Assembly (NCBI GenBank): GCA_012031345.1
Contig: JAAUTS010000003.1
Location: 1 to 49,355, forward strand
Source: Blastochloris sp.
GTDB lineage: Bacteria > Verrucomicrobiota > Verrucomicrobiia > Methylacidiphilales > JAAUTS01
Length of the DNA stretch: 49,355 bases
Direction: 5' to 3'
Shown here: positions 42,079 to 49,355 of the stretch, in pieces
Numbering within the stretch: position 1 is the stretch's first letter
How the letters are laid out: every line of letters begins with the position of its first letter
Position numbers and translations under genes: made by a program
Notes under the pieces: generated by a model
Told to the model about the DNA's origin: nothing
The model's input: the letters and a program-made list of their open reading frames with translations, nothing else
Databases searched by the model: none

Positions 42079-45000
42079 AATCACGAGCAGAAAAACAAAA
42101 AAATATTTGTGAGAGGGCTGAAGCTTGCGGATCGAAAACAGAAGGGGGCGGCTCTGATCATTGTCTTGGGTTGTCTGGTATTGATGGCGGTGATGACTTT
42201 GGCTTTTTTGGCCATGGTCAAGAATGACTCCACAGCCTCCAGTGCCTATGCGGGGGGCAGTTCCGCACGTCTTCTGGCGGATTCCGCCATGAACCTGGTG
42301 ATAGGGCAAATCAAAGATGCTTCGGAAAGGTCGGATGAGGCGTGGATCTCACAGCCAGGTTTGATTCGGACCTATGACACGGAAGGTAAGATGGTTCGGG
42401 CCTATAAGTTGTATTCGAGTCCGCAGATGATCGCGGAAGGAGAGAACTCCTTTGATCCATCATCCCCCACGCATGGGGATGTTCCTGTCAATAATTGGGC
42501 AGACCGGATTCATGAGTATGTGGATTTGAACAGTCCGGTGCAAACGGCGCAGGGTTTTTTGCACTACCCGATCGTGAGCCCGGAGGCGGAAACGGTGGCC
42601 AAGGTGGAGGGATTCGACATCAATCTTCCGTCGGCTTGGGGGGCCAAGGAAAAAAACAATGCAGCGGCGATGCCTGTGCGTTGGCTGTATGTTTTGAAAG
42701 ACGGAACCTTGGCGGCGGGAGTAACTGAGGGGGCGGCTAGTTTGAATCAAGTAAAGATTACGGGTGCCGGAGTGAACAATCCGCCTGTGGCCCGACTTGC
42801 GTTCTGGGCGGACGATGAGAGCGCCAAGATCAACATCAACACGGCGGCGGAAGGGACCTTTCATGATTCGCCGATTGCGAACACATATCCACGGGGAGAG
42901 GGAATACGTGAGGTGGCGGGAGCTACGCAAGGGTATCCACGAGATCCGAGTAAAGTGGACCCAGAAAAAGCGATGTATGATCTGGACTTAAGTTATTATC
43001 AACCCGCCCAGAAAGAGTATCAAAGATATCCGGGTCATCCTGCCACTACGTCACTATCCACAGTATTATATGAAACCATTAGACAAGCCACAGGTTTAAG
43101 CAAAAGAGAGGATATTCTGGATCAACTCTATCTGATGACGCCTAGATACAATGGTGGAGCAGGTTCTTCGCGTTCAGGGACCGTGAGGCCCGGAAGAACC
43201 TCCACCTTTAGCCCGGGAGACCGTCGGTTGTATGCGTCTTTGGATGAGTTTATTTTTCAACCTGAAATCGATGTAAGTTCAGAAAAAAGAATTGAAAACA
43301 AGCTGGCTATGGAGGGGGAGCGTAGGGAAGTGTTGGACCAGATCAAATTTTTCATGACAGCGGTGAGCAAATCACCCGAGCAGACATTATTCAACACGCC
43401 CAGGATGTCGATTTGGCCCATCCATAATCAGCAATCCAAACGAACCACCTTTGACAAGATGATTCAATTCTGTAGTGAACTTGTTGATGGGGCTGGCAAC
43501 AAGAAAAATTTCGGTTTTCTGCGCCAAAATCCGCTGAGCATGACAGAGGACTGGAATCTGGGACGAAATGTGAATAATTATCAATATCTTCAGTCGATGA
43601 CATCCCGGGCTATTCCTGGATTTACGACATCCACCTTTCAAAGTAAGTGGGGCGTGGTGGAGCGAGATCAAATTTTGACCCAGATTGTGGATTACATTCG
43701 CTGCACAAATCTGTTGGATGACAGCATGAAAAATTCAAGTTTTTATTATACCAGGAAAACGAATGAGGAAGTTGGTGTGGTGTTGCCTTTGGAGCCTCGG
43801 TCCGGTCCTGGAGTTGGGACCAAGGGATTTGGTCGTTATATGACAATAAGTGAATTGTGTTTAGCTGCTACGGCAATTGAAAATGTGGGAACTACGGATG
43901 TCAGAGTTCAATTTGCTTTAGTTCCAGAATTTTTCTCCACAGCGATTGGTCATCCTCAATTGGCTTACCGCTTTAGAATGGAGTTCAATGGCTTAAGTGA
44001 CTTCCGCGTTCTTACGTCAACAGTTTTCCCTTCGAATACACACACGATTCGATCTTTAAACGGGTTGATTAATGGTGATTCCATCAACGAAAACAGTTAC
44101 AATGGAGGCAGTCTTGGCTACAGATGGTATGTGAAGAAAGGTCTTCCCCGAAATCCAGACCAAATCTTCCCAGTTGGTGAATTGGTTTTGAGCAAAGGTG
44201 CCGTTTTACAAATATCCGGCAAGGTTGATGTTGAACTTTGGTATGATTTACCCTCAGGAGGCTCAGTTCTGGTCCAGAAGGGTGAATTCGTTTTTCCTTC
44301 AGTTGGACTCACTCTACCGACACGGTCAGTTCCTGGTGTAAGCCAAGGATTCCAGGTTAGCAACACGGTGGATCCGGGTGGTCGTCTCGAACCTGCCTTT
44401 TTTTTAAGGGATAGCACGGGCGACAAAGAGTGGGCGCGAAGTCTTGTTCCTAGCATGAGCAGGGTGAATAGTGACTATCGGATTACCTCGGTCGTTCGTT
44501 CAGATGAAGATCTTGGTGATCTTTTTGAAAAACATCCATGGTGGAATGACTCCAACAGGTTGGTTCACAGTCTTAGGCCCGGCCAGACTGAACAGGCCAA
44601 CGTTCCGAAGTTAGCCAGAGTTGGCAAGTTGAGCGATGGGTTAACAGCGGTAAGCCAGTTTGAAGAGCCTGACATTGTCCAACCTTTTCCTGCGGCCAAT
44701 GATACTGGTGTGAGGAACAGCTTGGGGAAAACGGGTGACTGGACTTCGGCTGTGGGTCAGTTTGGAGACGGGGCCTTGATTGATCGTGCCGATGAGGGTG
44801 AGGCTCCGACGCGAGGCAGTCGGGTGCCGTATTTCGGTCACATTTACTCCAACCGTGATGGTGTCACTGTGGAGCAGGAGGGAACATATTTTAGTCCGAA
44901 CAGGTTGATCCCGTCCCCCATCACCTTTGGATCTCTTCCGACGGGAGCCAAGCGAGGGTTGCCATGGCAGACTTTGTTATTCCGGCCCAATAAGCCTTAT

Positions 45001-45810
45001 TTACCGGGAGAGGGCGACCACCCCGGTGCGGTAACGCCGCCGGATCATTTGCTCTTGGATTTATTTTGGATGCCAGTGGTAGAGCCATATGCCATCAGTG
45101 AGCCTTTTTCAACCGCGGGTAAAATCAATCTGAATACTCAGATGGTTCCTTTTAGCTATATCAAGAGGGACACAGGATTGCGCGCTGTTTTGAAATCGGT
45201 CATGGTGACGGCGCTGAATCCCTTTGAAACAATCAGTTCGGAGTTTGGGGGTGGGTCGTTCCAGTTTTACACCAGATACAAGCTTCCATTTGAGGGTAGC
45301 AAGACGGTAGGTTCTGGGGTTTTGATTCGTCACCCGTTGAATTTGGATGCAACCCTTAAGTATTTTGAAGAGAGAATTACAAACAACGAGCCATTCATTT
45401 CCGCTTCGGAAATATGCACTGTTCCCTTGGTTCCTACAACGGCAGTGACGAGCACAGCCGTTCCGACGGTATCAGGGAATGAGGCCGCGCTGACCGCCTT
45501 CTGGCAAGATAGGGTGAAGCTTACGGGGGATAATTTGATTGAGCGTCCCTACTCTATGATCTACCCGAGAGTCACCACCAAGTCGAATACCTATCAGGTG
45601 CATGTGCGGTCCCAGCTCCTGAATGCAAAAAGTGTGGGGGGTGAGGTGTTTCAGATGGGAACACAAACGGCGCAGGGTGAATTCCGAGGTTCCTTTGTGA
45701 TTGAACGTTATTTGGATCCGAATACGCAGACTTTTGATGAATCGGACCCGAATGCCGTCCTGGGGCCCTATCGTTTCCGGGTCATTTCCAGCAAGCAGGT
45801 GGCACTGTGA
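42076..45810 (+). CDS. Verru_Chthon cassette protein A (giant GspK-like protein, 1244 aa)
   Basis: Intact. N-terminus RKQKGAALIIVLGCLVLMAVMTLAFLAMVKNDSTASSAYAGGSSARLLADSAMNLVIGQI resembles the GspK/PilX-type pseudopilin start (G-A-A-L-I without Glu5). Two segments, SAKININTAAEGTF (~residue 255) and STAGKINLNTQMVPFSYI (~1015), resemble the K-I-N-(L/V)-N-T signature of GspK. The long middle part has no recognised domain. Probably an exported component capping a pseudopilus-like fibre; family function is unknown (TIGR02600-type). Overlaps both neighbours by three or four bases. Confidence 0.85.
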   Translation: MNHEQKNKKIFVRGLKLADRKQKGAALIIVLGCLVLMAVMTLAFLAMVKNDSTASSAYAGGSSARLLADSAMNLVIGQIKDASERSDEAWISQPGLIRTYDTEGKMVRAYKLYSSPQMIAEGENSFDPSSPTHGDVPVNNWADRIHEYVDLNSPVQTAQGFLHYPIVSPEAETVAKVEGFDINLPSAWGAKEKNNAAAMPVRWLYVLKDGTLAAGVTEGAASLNQVKITGAGVNNPPVARLAFWADDESAKININTAAEGTFHDSPIANTYPRGEGIREVAGATQGYPRDPSKVDPEKAMYDLDLSYYQPAQKEYQRYPGHPATTSLSTVLYETIRQATGLSKREDILDQLYLMTPRYNGGAGSSRSGTVRPGRTSTFSPGDRRLYASLDEFIFQPEIDVSSEKRIENKLAMEGERREVLDQIKFFMTAVSKSPEQTLFNTPRMSIWPIHNQQSKRTTFDKMIQFCSELVDGAGNKKNFGFLRQNPLSMTEDWNLGRNVNNYQYLQSMTSRAIPGFTTSTFQSKWGVVERDQILTQIVDYIRCTNLLDDSMKNSSFYYTRKTNEEVGVVLPLEPRSGPGVGTKGFGRYMTISELCLAATAIENVGTTDVRVQFALVPEFFSTAIGHPQLAYRFRMEFNGLSDFRVLTSTVFPSNTHTIRSLNGLINGDSINENSYNGGSLGYRWYVKKGLPRNPDQIFPVGELVLSKGAVLQISGKVDVELWYDLPSGGSVLVQKGEFVFPSVGLTLPTRSVPGVSQGFQVSNTVDPGGRLEPAFFLRDSTGDKEWARSLVPSMSRVNSDYRITSVVRSDEDLGDLFEKHPWWNDSNRLVHSLRPGQTEQANVPKLARVGKLSDGLTAVSQFEEPDIVQPFPAANDTGVRNSLGKTGDWTSAVGQFGDGALIDRADEGEAPTRGSRVPYFGHIYSNRDGVTVEQEGTYFSPNRLIPSPITFGSLPTGAKRGLPWQTLLFRPNKPYLPGEGDHPGAVTPPDHLLLDLFWMPVVEPYAISEPFSTAGKINLNTQMVPFSYIKRDTGLRAVLKSVMVTALNPFETISSEFGGGSFQFYTRYKLPFEGSKTVGSGVLIRHPLNLDATLKYFEERITNNEPFISASEICTVPLVPTTAVTSTAVPTVSGNEAALTAFWQDRVKLTGDNLIERPYSMIYPRVTTKSNTYQVHVRSQLLNAKSVGGEVFQMGTQTAQGEFRGSFVIERYLDPNTQTFDESDPNAVLGPYRFRVISSKQVAL

Positions 45811-46439
45811 TGTCCGCACTTATAAAAACGGGATTCAGGTCTTTGCGCGTGATTCGCGGGTTTACTTTGGTGGAGTTGCTGGTGGTGATCGCGATTGTGG
45901 CGGTCATTTTTGCACTGGCAGTTTCTGCATTGAATAATGTGGGACGTAGCTCTGCCCTCAATGGTGCCAAGTCCACCCTTTCCTCATATTTGGAGGGAGC
46001 ACGTCTCAAAGCGTTGACCGAGAGTCGAACGGTGGAGCTAAGGTTTTATAAAATACCAGGTCAAAGCACTGCCGACTCGGCTTACCAAGCGATGCAACTC
46101 TGGGATCCTTTACAGGATCAGCCGTTGGATGCTGTCAAAATCCTGCCAACTTCCGTAGTTATGGTGGAAGATCCCAAGTTTTCCTCCCTGCTTAGCAATG
46201 AAAATCCAAATGGGGGGAAGCATACCCTGGCTGGCGTGGGGCAGGTGGACTACAAAGCCTTTCGAATTCAGAGCAATGGCTCGACAAACTTATCCACAAC
46301 GGGAACCAGCAGTGACGATGCCTGGTTCTTTTCTGCCAAGTTGAAAAACACACCCGAGTTTGCAGATCGTCCAGCGGACAATTTTGTGACCTTTACCGTT
46401 GATCCAGTGAACAGTCGGGTCAGCATCTTTCAGCCCTGA
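45807..46439 (+). CDS. Verru_Chthon cassette protein D (GspH-like prepilin)
   Basis: RGFTLVELLVVIAIVAVIFALAVSALNNVGRSSALNGAKSTLSSYLEGARLKALTESRTVELRFYKIPG is a canonical prepilin start plus the helix and first strands of GspH-type minor pseudopilins. Length 210 aa. It starts four bases inside protein A (ATGA), completing the B-C-A-D cassette (TIGR02596-type). The peptidase (PilD) and secretion ATPase that would process and assemble it are not in the window. Confidence 0.87.
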   Translation: MMSALIKTGFRSLRVIRGFTLVELLVVIAIVAVIFALAVSALNNVGRSSALNGAKSTLSSYLEGARLKALTESRTVELRFYKIPGQSTADSAYQAMQLWDPLQDQPLDAVKILPTSVVMVEDPKFSSLLSNENPNGGKHTLAGVGQVDYKAFRIQSNGSTNLSTTGTSSDDAWFFSAKLKNTPEFADRPADNFVTFTVDPVNSRVSIFQP

Positions 46440-46486
46440 GAAAAGCTGCGGGGAATGGAATTTCAAGTCTTGGTCAACGCCAGGGT

Positions 46487-46516
46487 AAAAAAGCCCCGGC
46501 TTTGTGGGCCGGGGCT
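46487..46516 (-). terminator. Rho-independent terminator of the Hsp20 gene
   Basis: AGCCCCGGC-tttgtgg-GCCGGGGCT (46492-46516), a 9-bp perfect stem, is followed on the minus strand by TTTTTT. It sits just past the Hsp20 stop. On the plus strand it may also stop transcription from the Verru_Chthon cassette, although without a T-run on that side. Confidence 0.85.
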
Positions 46517-46533
46517 CGAGGAGGGGCTGAGTT

Positions 46534-46956
46534 TTAGTTCAGCTTGATTTGGATTTCTCTGGGTTTGACTTCCTCCCGCTTGGGCAGGGTGATGCTGAGG
46601 ATGCCGTCTTCCACCCGCGCACTGATCTTTTCGGGATCGACCTGCTCGGGGAGGTTGATGGCACGTTCCACCGTGCTTTCCGCGTTTTCATCCTTCCAGG
46701 ATTTCCGGCGACCTTGGATGGTCAGGACCTGGTCCACCACGTTCAACTTCAAGTCCTCGCGACGGAATCCGGGAACTTCCACTTGGAGGTAGAAGTTGTC
46801 CTTGTCCTCGCGGCTATCGAAGCTGAGGTGGAGGTTGGAGTGGAGGGGTTGAGGCCACGCGAAGAAGGGGTCGAATCCATCGAAGAGGGATTCGAGTCCA
46901 TTTCGGTTCGGGCGGCATACGGCGTTGTTGGGTTGAGTATAACGAATGAGTTTCAT
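46534..46956 (-). CDS. Small heat-shock protein Hsp20 (140 aa)
   Basis: ATP-independent chaperone. The start at 46956 (MKLIRYTQPNN) follows GGAGA; the track's longer start is unsupported. The N-terminus has the aromatic, flexible part (LFDGFDPFFAWPQPLHSN), the alpha-crystallin domain runs NFYLQVEVPGFRREDLKLNVVDQVLTIQGRRK, and the end VEDGILSITLPKREEVKPREIQI has the strand 9 with L-x-I/L-P and the C-terminal I-x-I motif (IQIKLN). Likely heat-induced, but I see no clear heat-shock promoter. Followed by a strong terminator. Confidence 0.92.
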   Translation of the reverse strand: MKLIRYTQPNNAVCRPNRNGLESLFDGFDPFFAWPQPLHSNLHLSFDSREDKDNFYLQVEVPGFRREDLKLNVVDQVLTIQGRRKSWKDENAESTVERAINLPEQVDPEKISARVEDGILSITLPKREEVKPREIQIKLN

Positions 46957-47163
46957 AGGTTGGTTCTCCTTTCTAATCCTAGCTCTGCATAAGAAATGCC
47001 AGAATTTGAAAAGGATAAGTGCCTCATAACCAAGGGGATAGGGAATGAGTAAGCATGACGTTAAGCGACAGGTTGACACAATTCAGTGCAGTCCATTCTA
47101 AAGTATGCCATTATGACTCTATTCAAAGCCAAAGCATGGAGACTGGCACGAATCGAGAGAAGC

Positions 47164-47179
47164 GCGAGGGGCGCGAAGG
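47164..47179. repeat. 16-base dispersed repeat GCGAGGGGCGCGAAGG
   Basis: The same 16 bases occur at 24603-24618, in both cases in non-coding DNA. It is part of the 261-base gap between the small basic protein and Hsp20, in which I see no gene. Confidence 0.45.
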
Positions 47180-47217
47180 TGGATTGGGTAGGGTCGCCTG
47201 CCCGAGTGCGGGGAGGA

Positions 47218-47313
47218 TTAAGCCTTTTGGGGGGCTTTGGTGGCGTCTTTTTTGCGTTTGAGTTGGCGGAGACGACGACGACGTTTGATGACTGCGTTGG
47301 ATTGTTGACCCAT
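47218..47313 (-). CDS. Very small basic protein (31 aa), not in the ORF track
   Basis: Minus-strand ATG 47313 to TAA 47218 encodes MGQQSNAVIKRRRRLRQLKRKK followed by DATKAPQKA. Thirteen of 31 residues are Lys or Arg, in one amphipathic helix. The codon use is clean and a stop follows. Short Arg/Lys peptides of this shape are found as ribosome- or nucleic-acid-associated proteins in the Planctomycetes-Verrucomicrobia-Chlamydiae group, so I infer a similar role. It was below the track's length limit. Confidence 0.6.
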   Translation of the reverse strand: MGQQSNAVIKRRRRLRQLKRKKDATKAPQKA

Positions 47314-47416
47314 AAGGTTGAGATTAAACATCAATAGTCTGGCCTTGGTCAAGAAAAGAAGGAGTTTTGAGTTTAAACGTTGCTTGCACTGTGTTCTTTG
47401 TGCCCTCAGTGGTAAA

Positions 47417-48926
47417 TCATTTGAGGCGTTCGAGTTCGGAAATGCCGAAGTTTTTTTGGAGTTCGGGGGTTTCGATGGAAACCTGAAGCGGGTCGAGGTA
47501 GATGGTGCCGGGGTCGTCTTCGAAGTCGATACGGTCGAGGGGGCCTTGGCGGGCGATCAGGCCTTGGTTGATGTCGGCCAGGCTTTTGATTTCGACGCCG
47601 TTGACTTGGCGGACGATGTTTCCGGCCAGACGCTCGTAGCTGAGGGTGCCGTCGGTGGGTAGGACCTGGACCGACCAGGATGATGCGACGGGATTCTCCG
47701 GGGAAGAGTTCTTCCTGGAAGGCGTCGTAATAGACGAGCTTTTGTGGGGCGGTGGAAACCCAGTCGTTGCCGAAGGTTTTCAAGAGGGTGCGCGAGAGTT
47801 CGAGAAAGACCAGGCCGCCGTAAACGAGGTAGCGGGGCGGCTCGTCGTAGGAGTAGGGGGGGCTGATGTAGTCGGAGGCATTTTTCCGGGAAAGGGTGAC
47901 TTGGACATCGAGAGGCTTGCCTTGGCGCTGGAGGTTGAGCTTGAGAACATCTCCCACGTAATGTTGTCCGGCGATGAGATGTTCCAAGGAGAGGCGACCG
48001 TGGGTTTTGTCCGGGTAATTGCCGTCCTGATCCACCCGAATGCCGTTGATGGAGAGGAGGACATCGCCCACTTGAAGGCCGGCCTGGGCGCCGGGGCCGT
48101 CCGGGAGAACGCGGTTGATAAAGATGCCGCCCTGTTCGGGAGTGACTCCGACGTAGTTTTGGAGTTGGGGATCACGGAGGTTGAAGAAGCCGAGGCCGAT
48201 GCGGGGGAATCCCTGGTAGTTGCCGTCGGCGGCATCCTTGAGGAAATGTTCGATGACGGGAGCGGCGATGACGGCGGCGTTTTGGTTGCGGCTGTCGTAA
48301 CGGAAGAGGAGGCCGACCAAGTTCCCGTTTTGCACTGCGGGGAGGGTGGCGGCGCTGTCGCGGTATTGGAGGGAGAGGTTGAGACGATAGACGAGGTAAC
48401 GTCCGAGACCTTCCGGGTAGGGGCCAACTTCCACGGTGTTGATGCGTCCGGTGCTGCGGGCCAGGGCGTCGTTATCTTCAAGTTGCCAGATTTCCAAGCT
48501 GTCGCCGGCTTTGGCGGTGGTGCTTAATTCCAAGGGGCGGGTGTCCTGGAAAAAGGTGGGAGCATCTTCCGGGTTGACGCGGAGCAGGGCGAGGTTGGTT
48601 TCGTAGTCAATGACATCGACGTAAGCGGTGGTTTTGGTGCTGGTGACGGGTTTTTCCAATTCGATGAAGTTGGCGTGGGCGACCATTTCCGCTGTGACGA
48701 GGATGCGCTGGCCGGACAGCACGGTGCCGATGGCGCGGCGGGTGAAGGGGGGGCGTTTGAGCCAGGGGCGGACGGGGTCAACGATCTGGCAGGTGGCATT
48801 GACGCGGACGATGGATGGGTGGTCGGTGCTGGGGCTGGTGGTTTTGGGGTCGGAGGGTGAGCAGGCGTGGAAGAAGTTGAGGCAGGCCAGGAGGAGAAGG
48901 ATGGGGGCGAGGGAGGGGATTTTCAT
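47417..48926 (-). CDS. PDZ-domain lipoprotein related to S1C/DegP proteins, one frameshift
   Basis: Lipoprotein signal MKIPSLAPILLLLACLNFFHAC, then a trypsin-like/S1C-derived domain (AIGTVLSGQRILVTAEMVAHANFIELEK, LALLRVNPEDAP) in which the usual H-D-S catalytic residues are not visible. A PDZ domain follows (PDGPGAQAGLQVGDVLLSINGIRV), then a second beta/PDZ part. An extra C at GTCGGTCCAGG (~47666) breaks the frame. Repaired, it continues GQVLPTDGTLSYERLAGNIVRQVNGVEIKSLADI and ends FGISELERLK. Probably a protease-dead, envelope-anchored quality-control or scaffold protein. Paired with the PDZ gene upstream (48987). Confidence 0.8.
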
Positions 48927-48986
48927 AAGGACAGGAAGAGTCAGAGTATCAAAGAAGTCAGAATAGGTGAAGGGTGAGGGCGGGGG

Positions 48987-49355
48987 TCAGAGATTACCGA
49001 GGTAACGATCCTCCCGGATGTTGTAGCGTTGCAGGATGCGGGGCTGGGCTTCTTTGAGTTTGGCGGCTTCGAGAACGATGGGGCGCCCCTCTCCTTCGAG
49101 GGTGATGAGGGTGCGGTCTCCGGGTTGGGCCAGGGCTTCTGCCAAGTCGGCCATGGTTTTGATTTCGCGGTCGTTTACTTTTTCAACCACGGACTGGCGT
49201 AGGCCAGAGAGGTAGGTGTTGATGGGATCGGCCAGGACATCACTGAGAATGACAATCTCCGGGCGTTTTGAGGAAGACGGCGTCGCTCAGGTAGGTGTCG
49301 AAGAGATAGCGGATACGGAAGTTGGGGGTGCCGTAGGCGTTGATGAAATTGCGAG
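48987..49355 (-). CDS. PDZ-type protein, C-terminal part; 5' end outside window, one frameshift
   Basis: The end of a protein similar in layout to its downstream neighbour: RNFINAYGTPNFRIRYLFDTYLSDAVFL, then (after removing one A in CTCAAAACGCCC, ~49268) RPEIVILSDVLADPINTYLSGLRQSVVEKVNDREIKTMADLAEAL and a beta end LEGEGRPIVLEAAKL. VVEKVNDREIKTMADL is the PDZ ligand-loop region. Sixty bases separate it from the next PDZ gene, so the two probably form an operon. The protease or sensor part lies beyond the window. Confidence 0.72.

Noticed and set aside
1-49355. CRISPR arrays
   Set aside because: No regularly spaced direct repeats and no cas genes seen on either strand.

Overview
The window looks like a draft-quality chromosomal contig from a member of the Verrucomicrobiota. 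Evidence for this is a complete 'Verru_Chthon cassette' (prepilin-like B-C-A-D genes), a PEP-CTERM exosortase substrate, a chlamydia-type MurA with Asp instead of the catalytic Cys, and moderately G-rich coding DNA with many GH57/glycogen genes. No rRNA, complete IS element or CRISPR array was seen. One intact tRNA (Pro, CGG) is present.

Layout. 0-11.5 kb: housekeeping and regulation (partial Fpg-type DNA glycosylase, OmpR/CusS-type two-component pair, secreted protein, WD40 protein, murA, a DUF3857/transglutaminase membrane protein, an MBL hydrolase, a small membrane protein, a Gfo/Idh/MocA oxidoreductase). 11.6-18.5 kb: an alpha-glucan operon (glgA, galT-like, two different GH57 enzymes). 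18.6-23.7 kb: lipoprotein, Lrp/AsnC regulator with class I aminotransferase, carotenoid-desaturase-like flavoprotein, ACT protein, response regulator. 23.8-31.2 kb: a defence island with a VapBC-like toxin-antitoxin pair, a type II-short CBASS operon (capH-capP-capV-CD-NTase-E2, all on the minus strand), the C-terminal nuclease remnant of a type III restriction enzyme, and a tightly coupled TIGR04255-led gene triad of unknown function. 31.3-31.8 kb: tRNA-Pro followed immediately by a GIY-YIG gene and flanked by two tRNA fragments. 32-37 kb: a phosphorelay locus (hybrid kinase with tandem HPt domains, GYF-REC-DUF4388 protein, CheY-like protein). 37-46.4 kb: PEP-CTERM protein, two divergent LacI regulators and the Verru_Chthon cassette. 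46.5-49.4 kb: Hsp20, a 31-aa basic protein missed by the ORF track, and two PDZ proteins.

How they work together. In the CBASS operon the CD-NTase should make a cyclic oligonucleotide that activates the patatin phospholipase CapV, with a lone E2 enzyme tuning the cyclase. CapH (repressor) and CapP (metallopeptidase) form a switch, and I found a shared operator-like sequence in front of both capH and capV that supports this. The glycogen cluster joins synthesis (GlgA) with GH57 remodelling/degradation, and the GalT homologue may supply or consume nucleotide-glucose.

Data quality. About twenty genes are interrupted by single-base indels, most of them in homopolymer runs, in families that should be intact. 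I treat these as probable sequencing/assembly errors and annotate each gene across the break. All reconstructions are from reading the frames by eye; no database search was possible.
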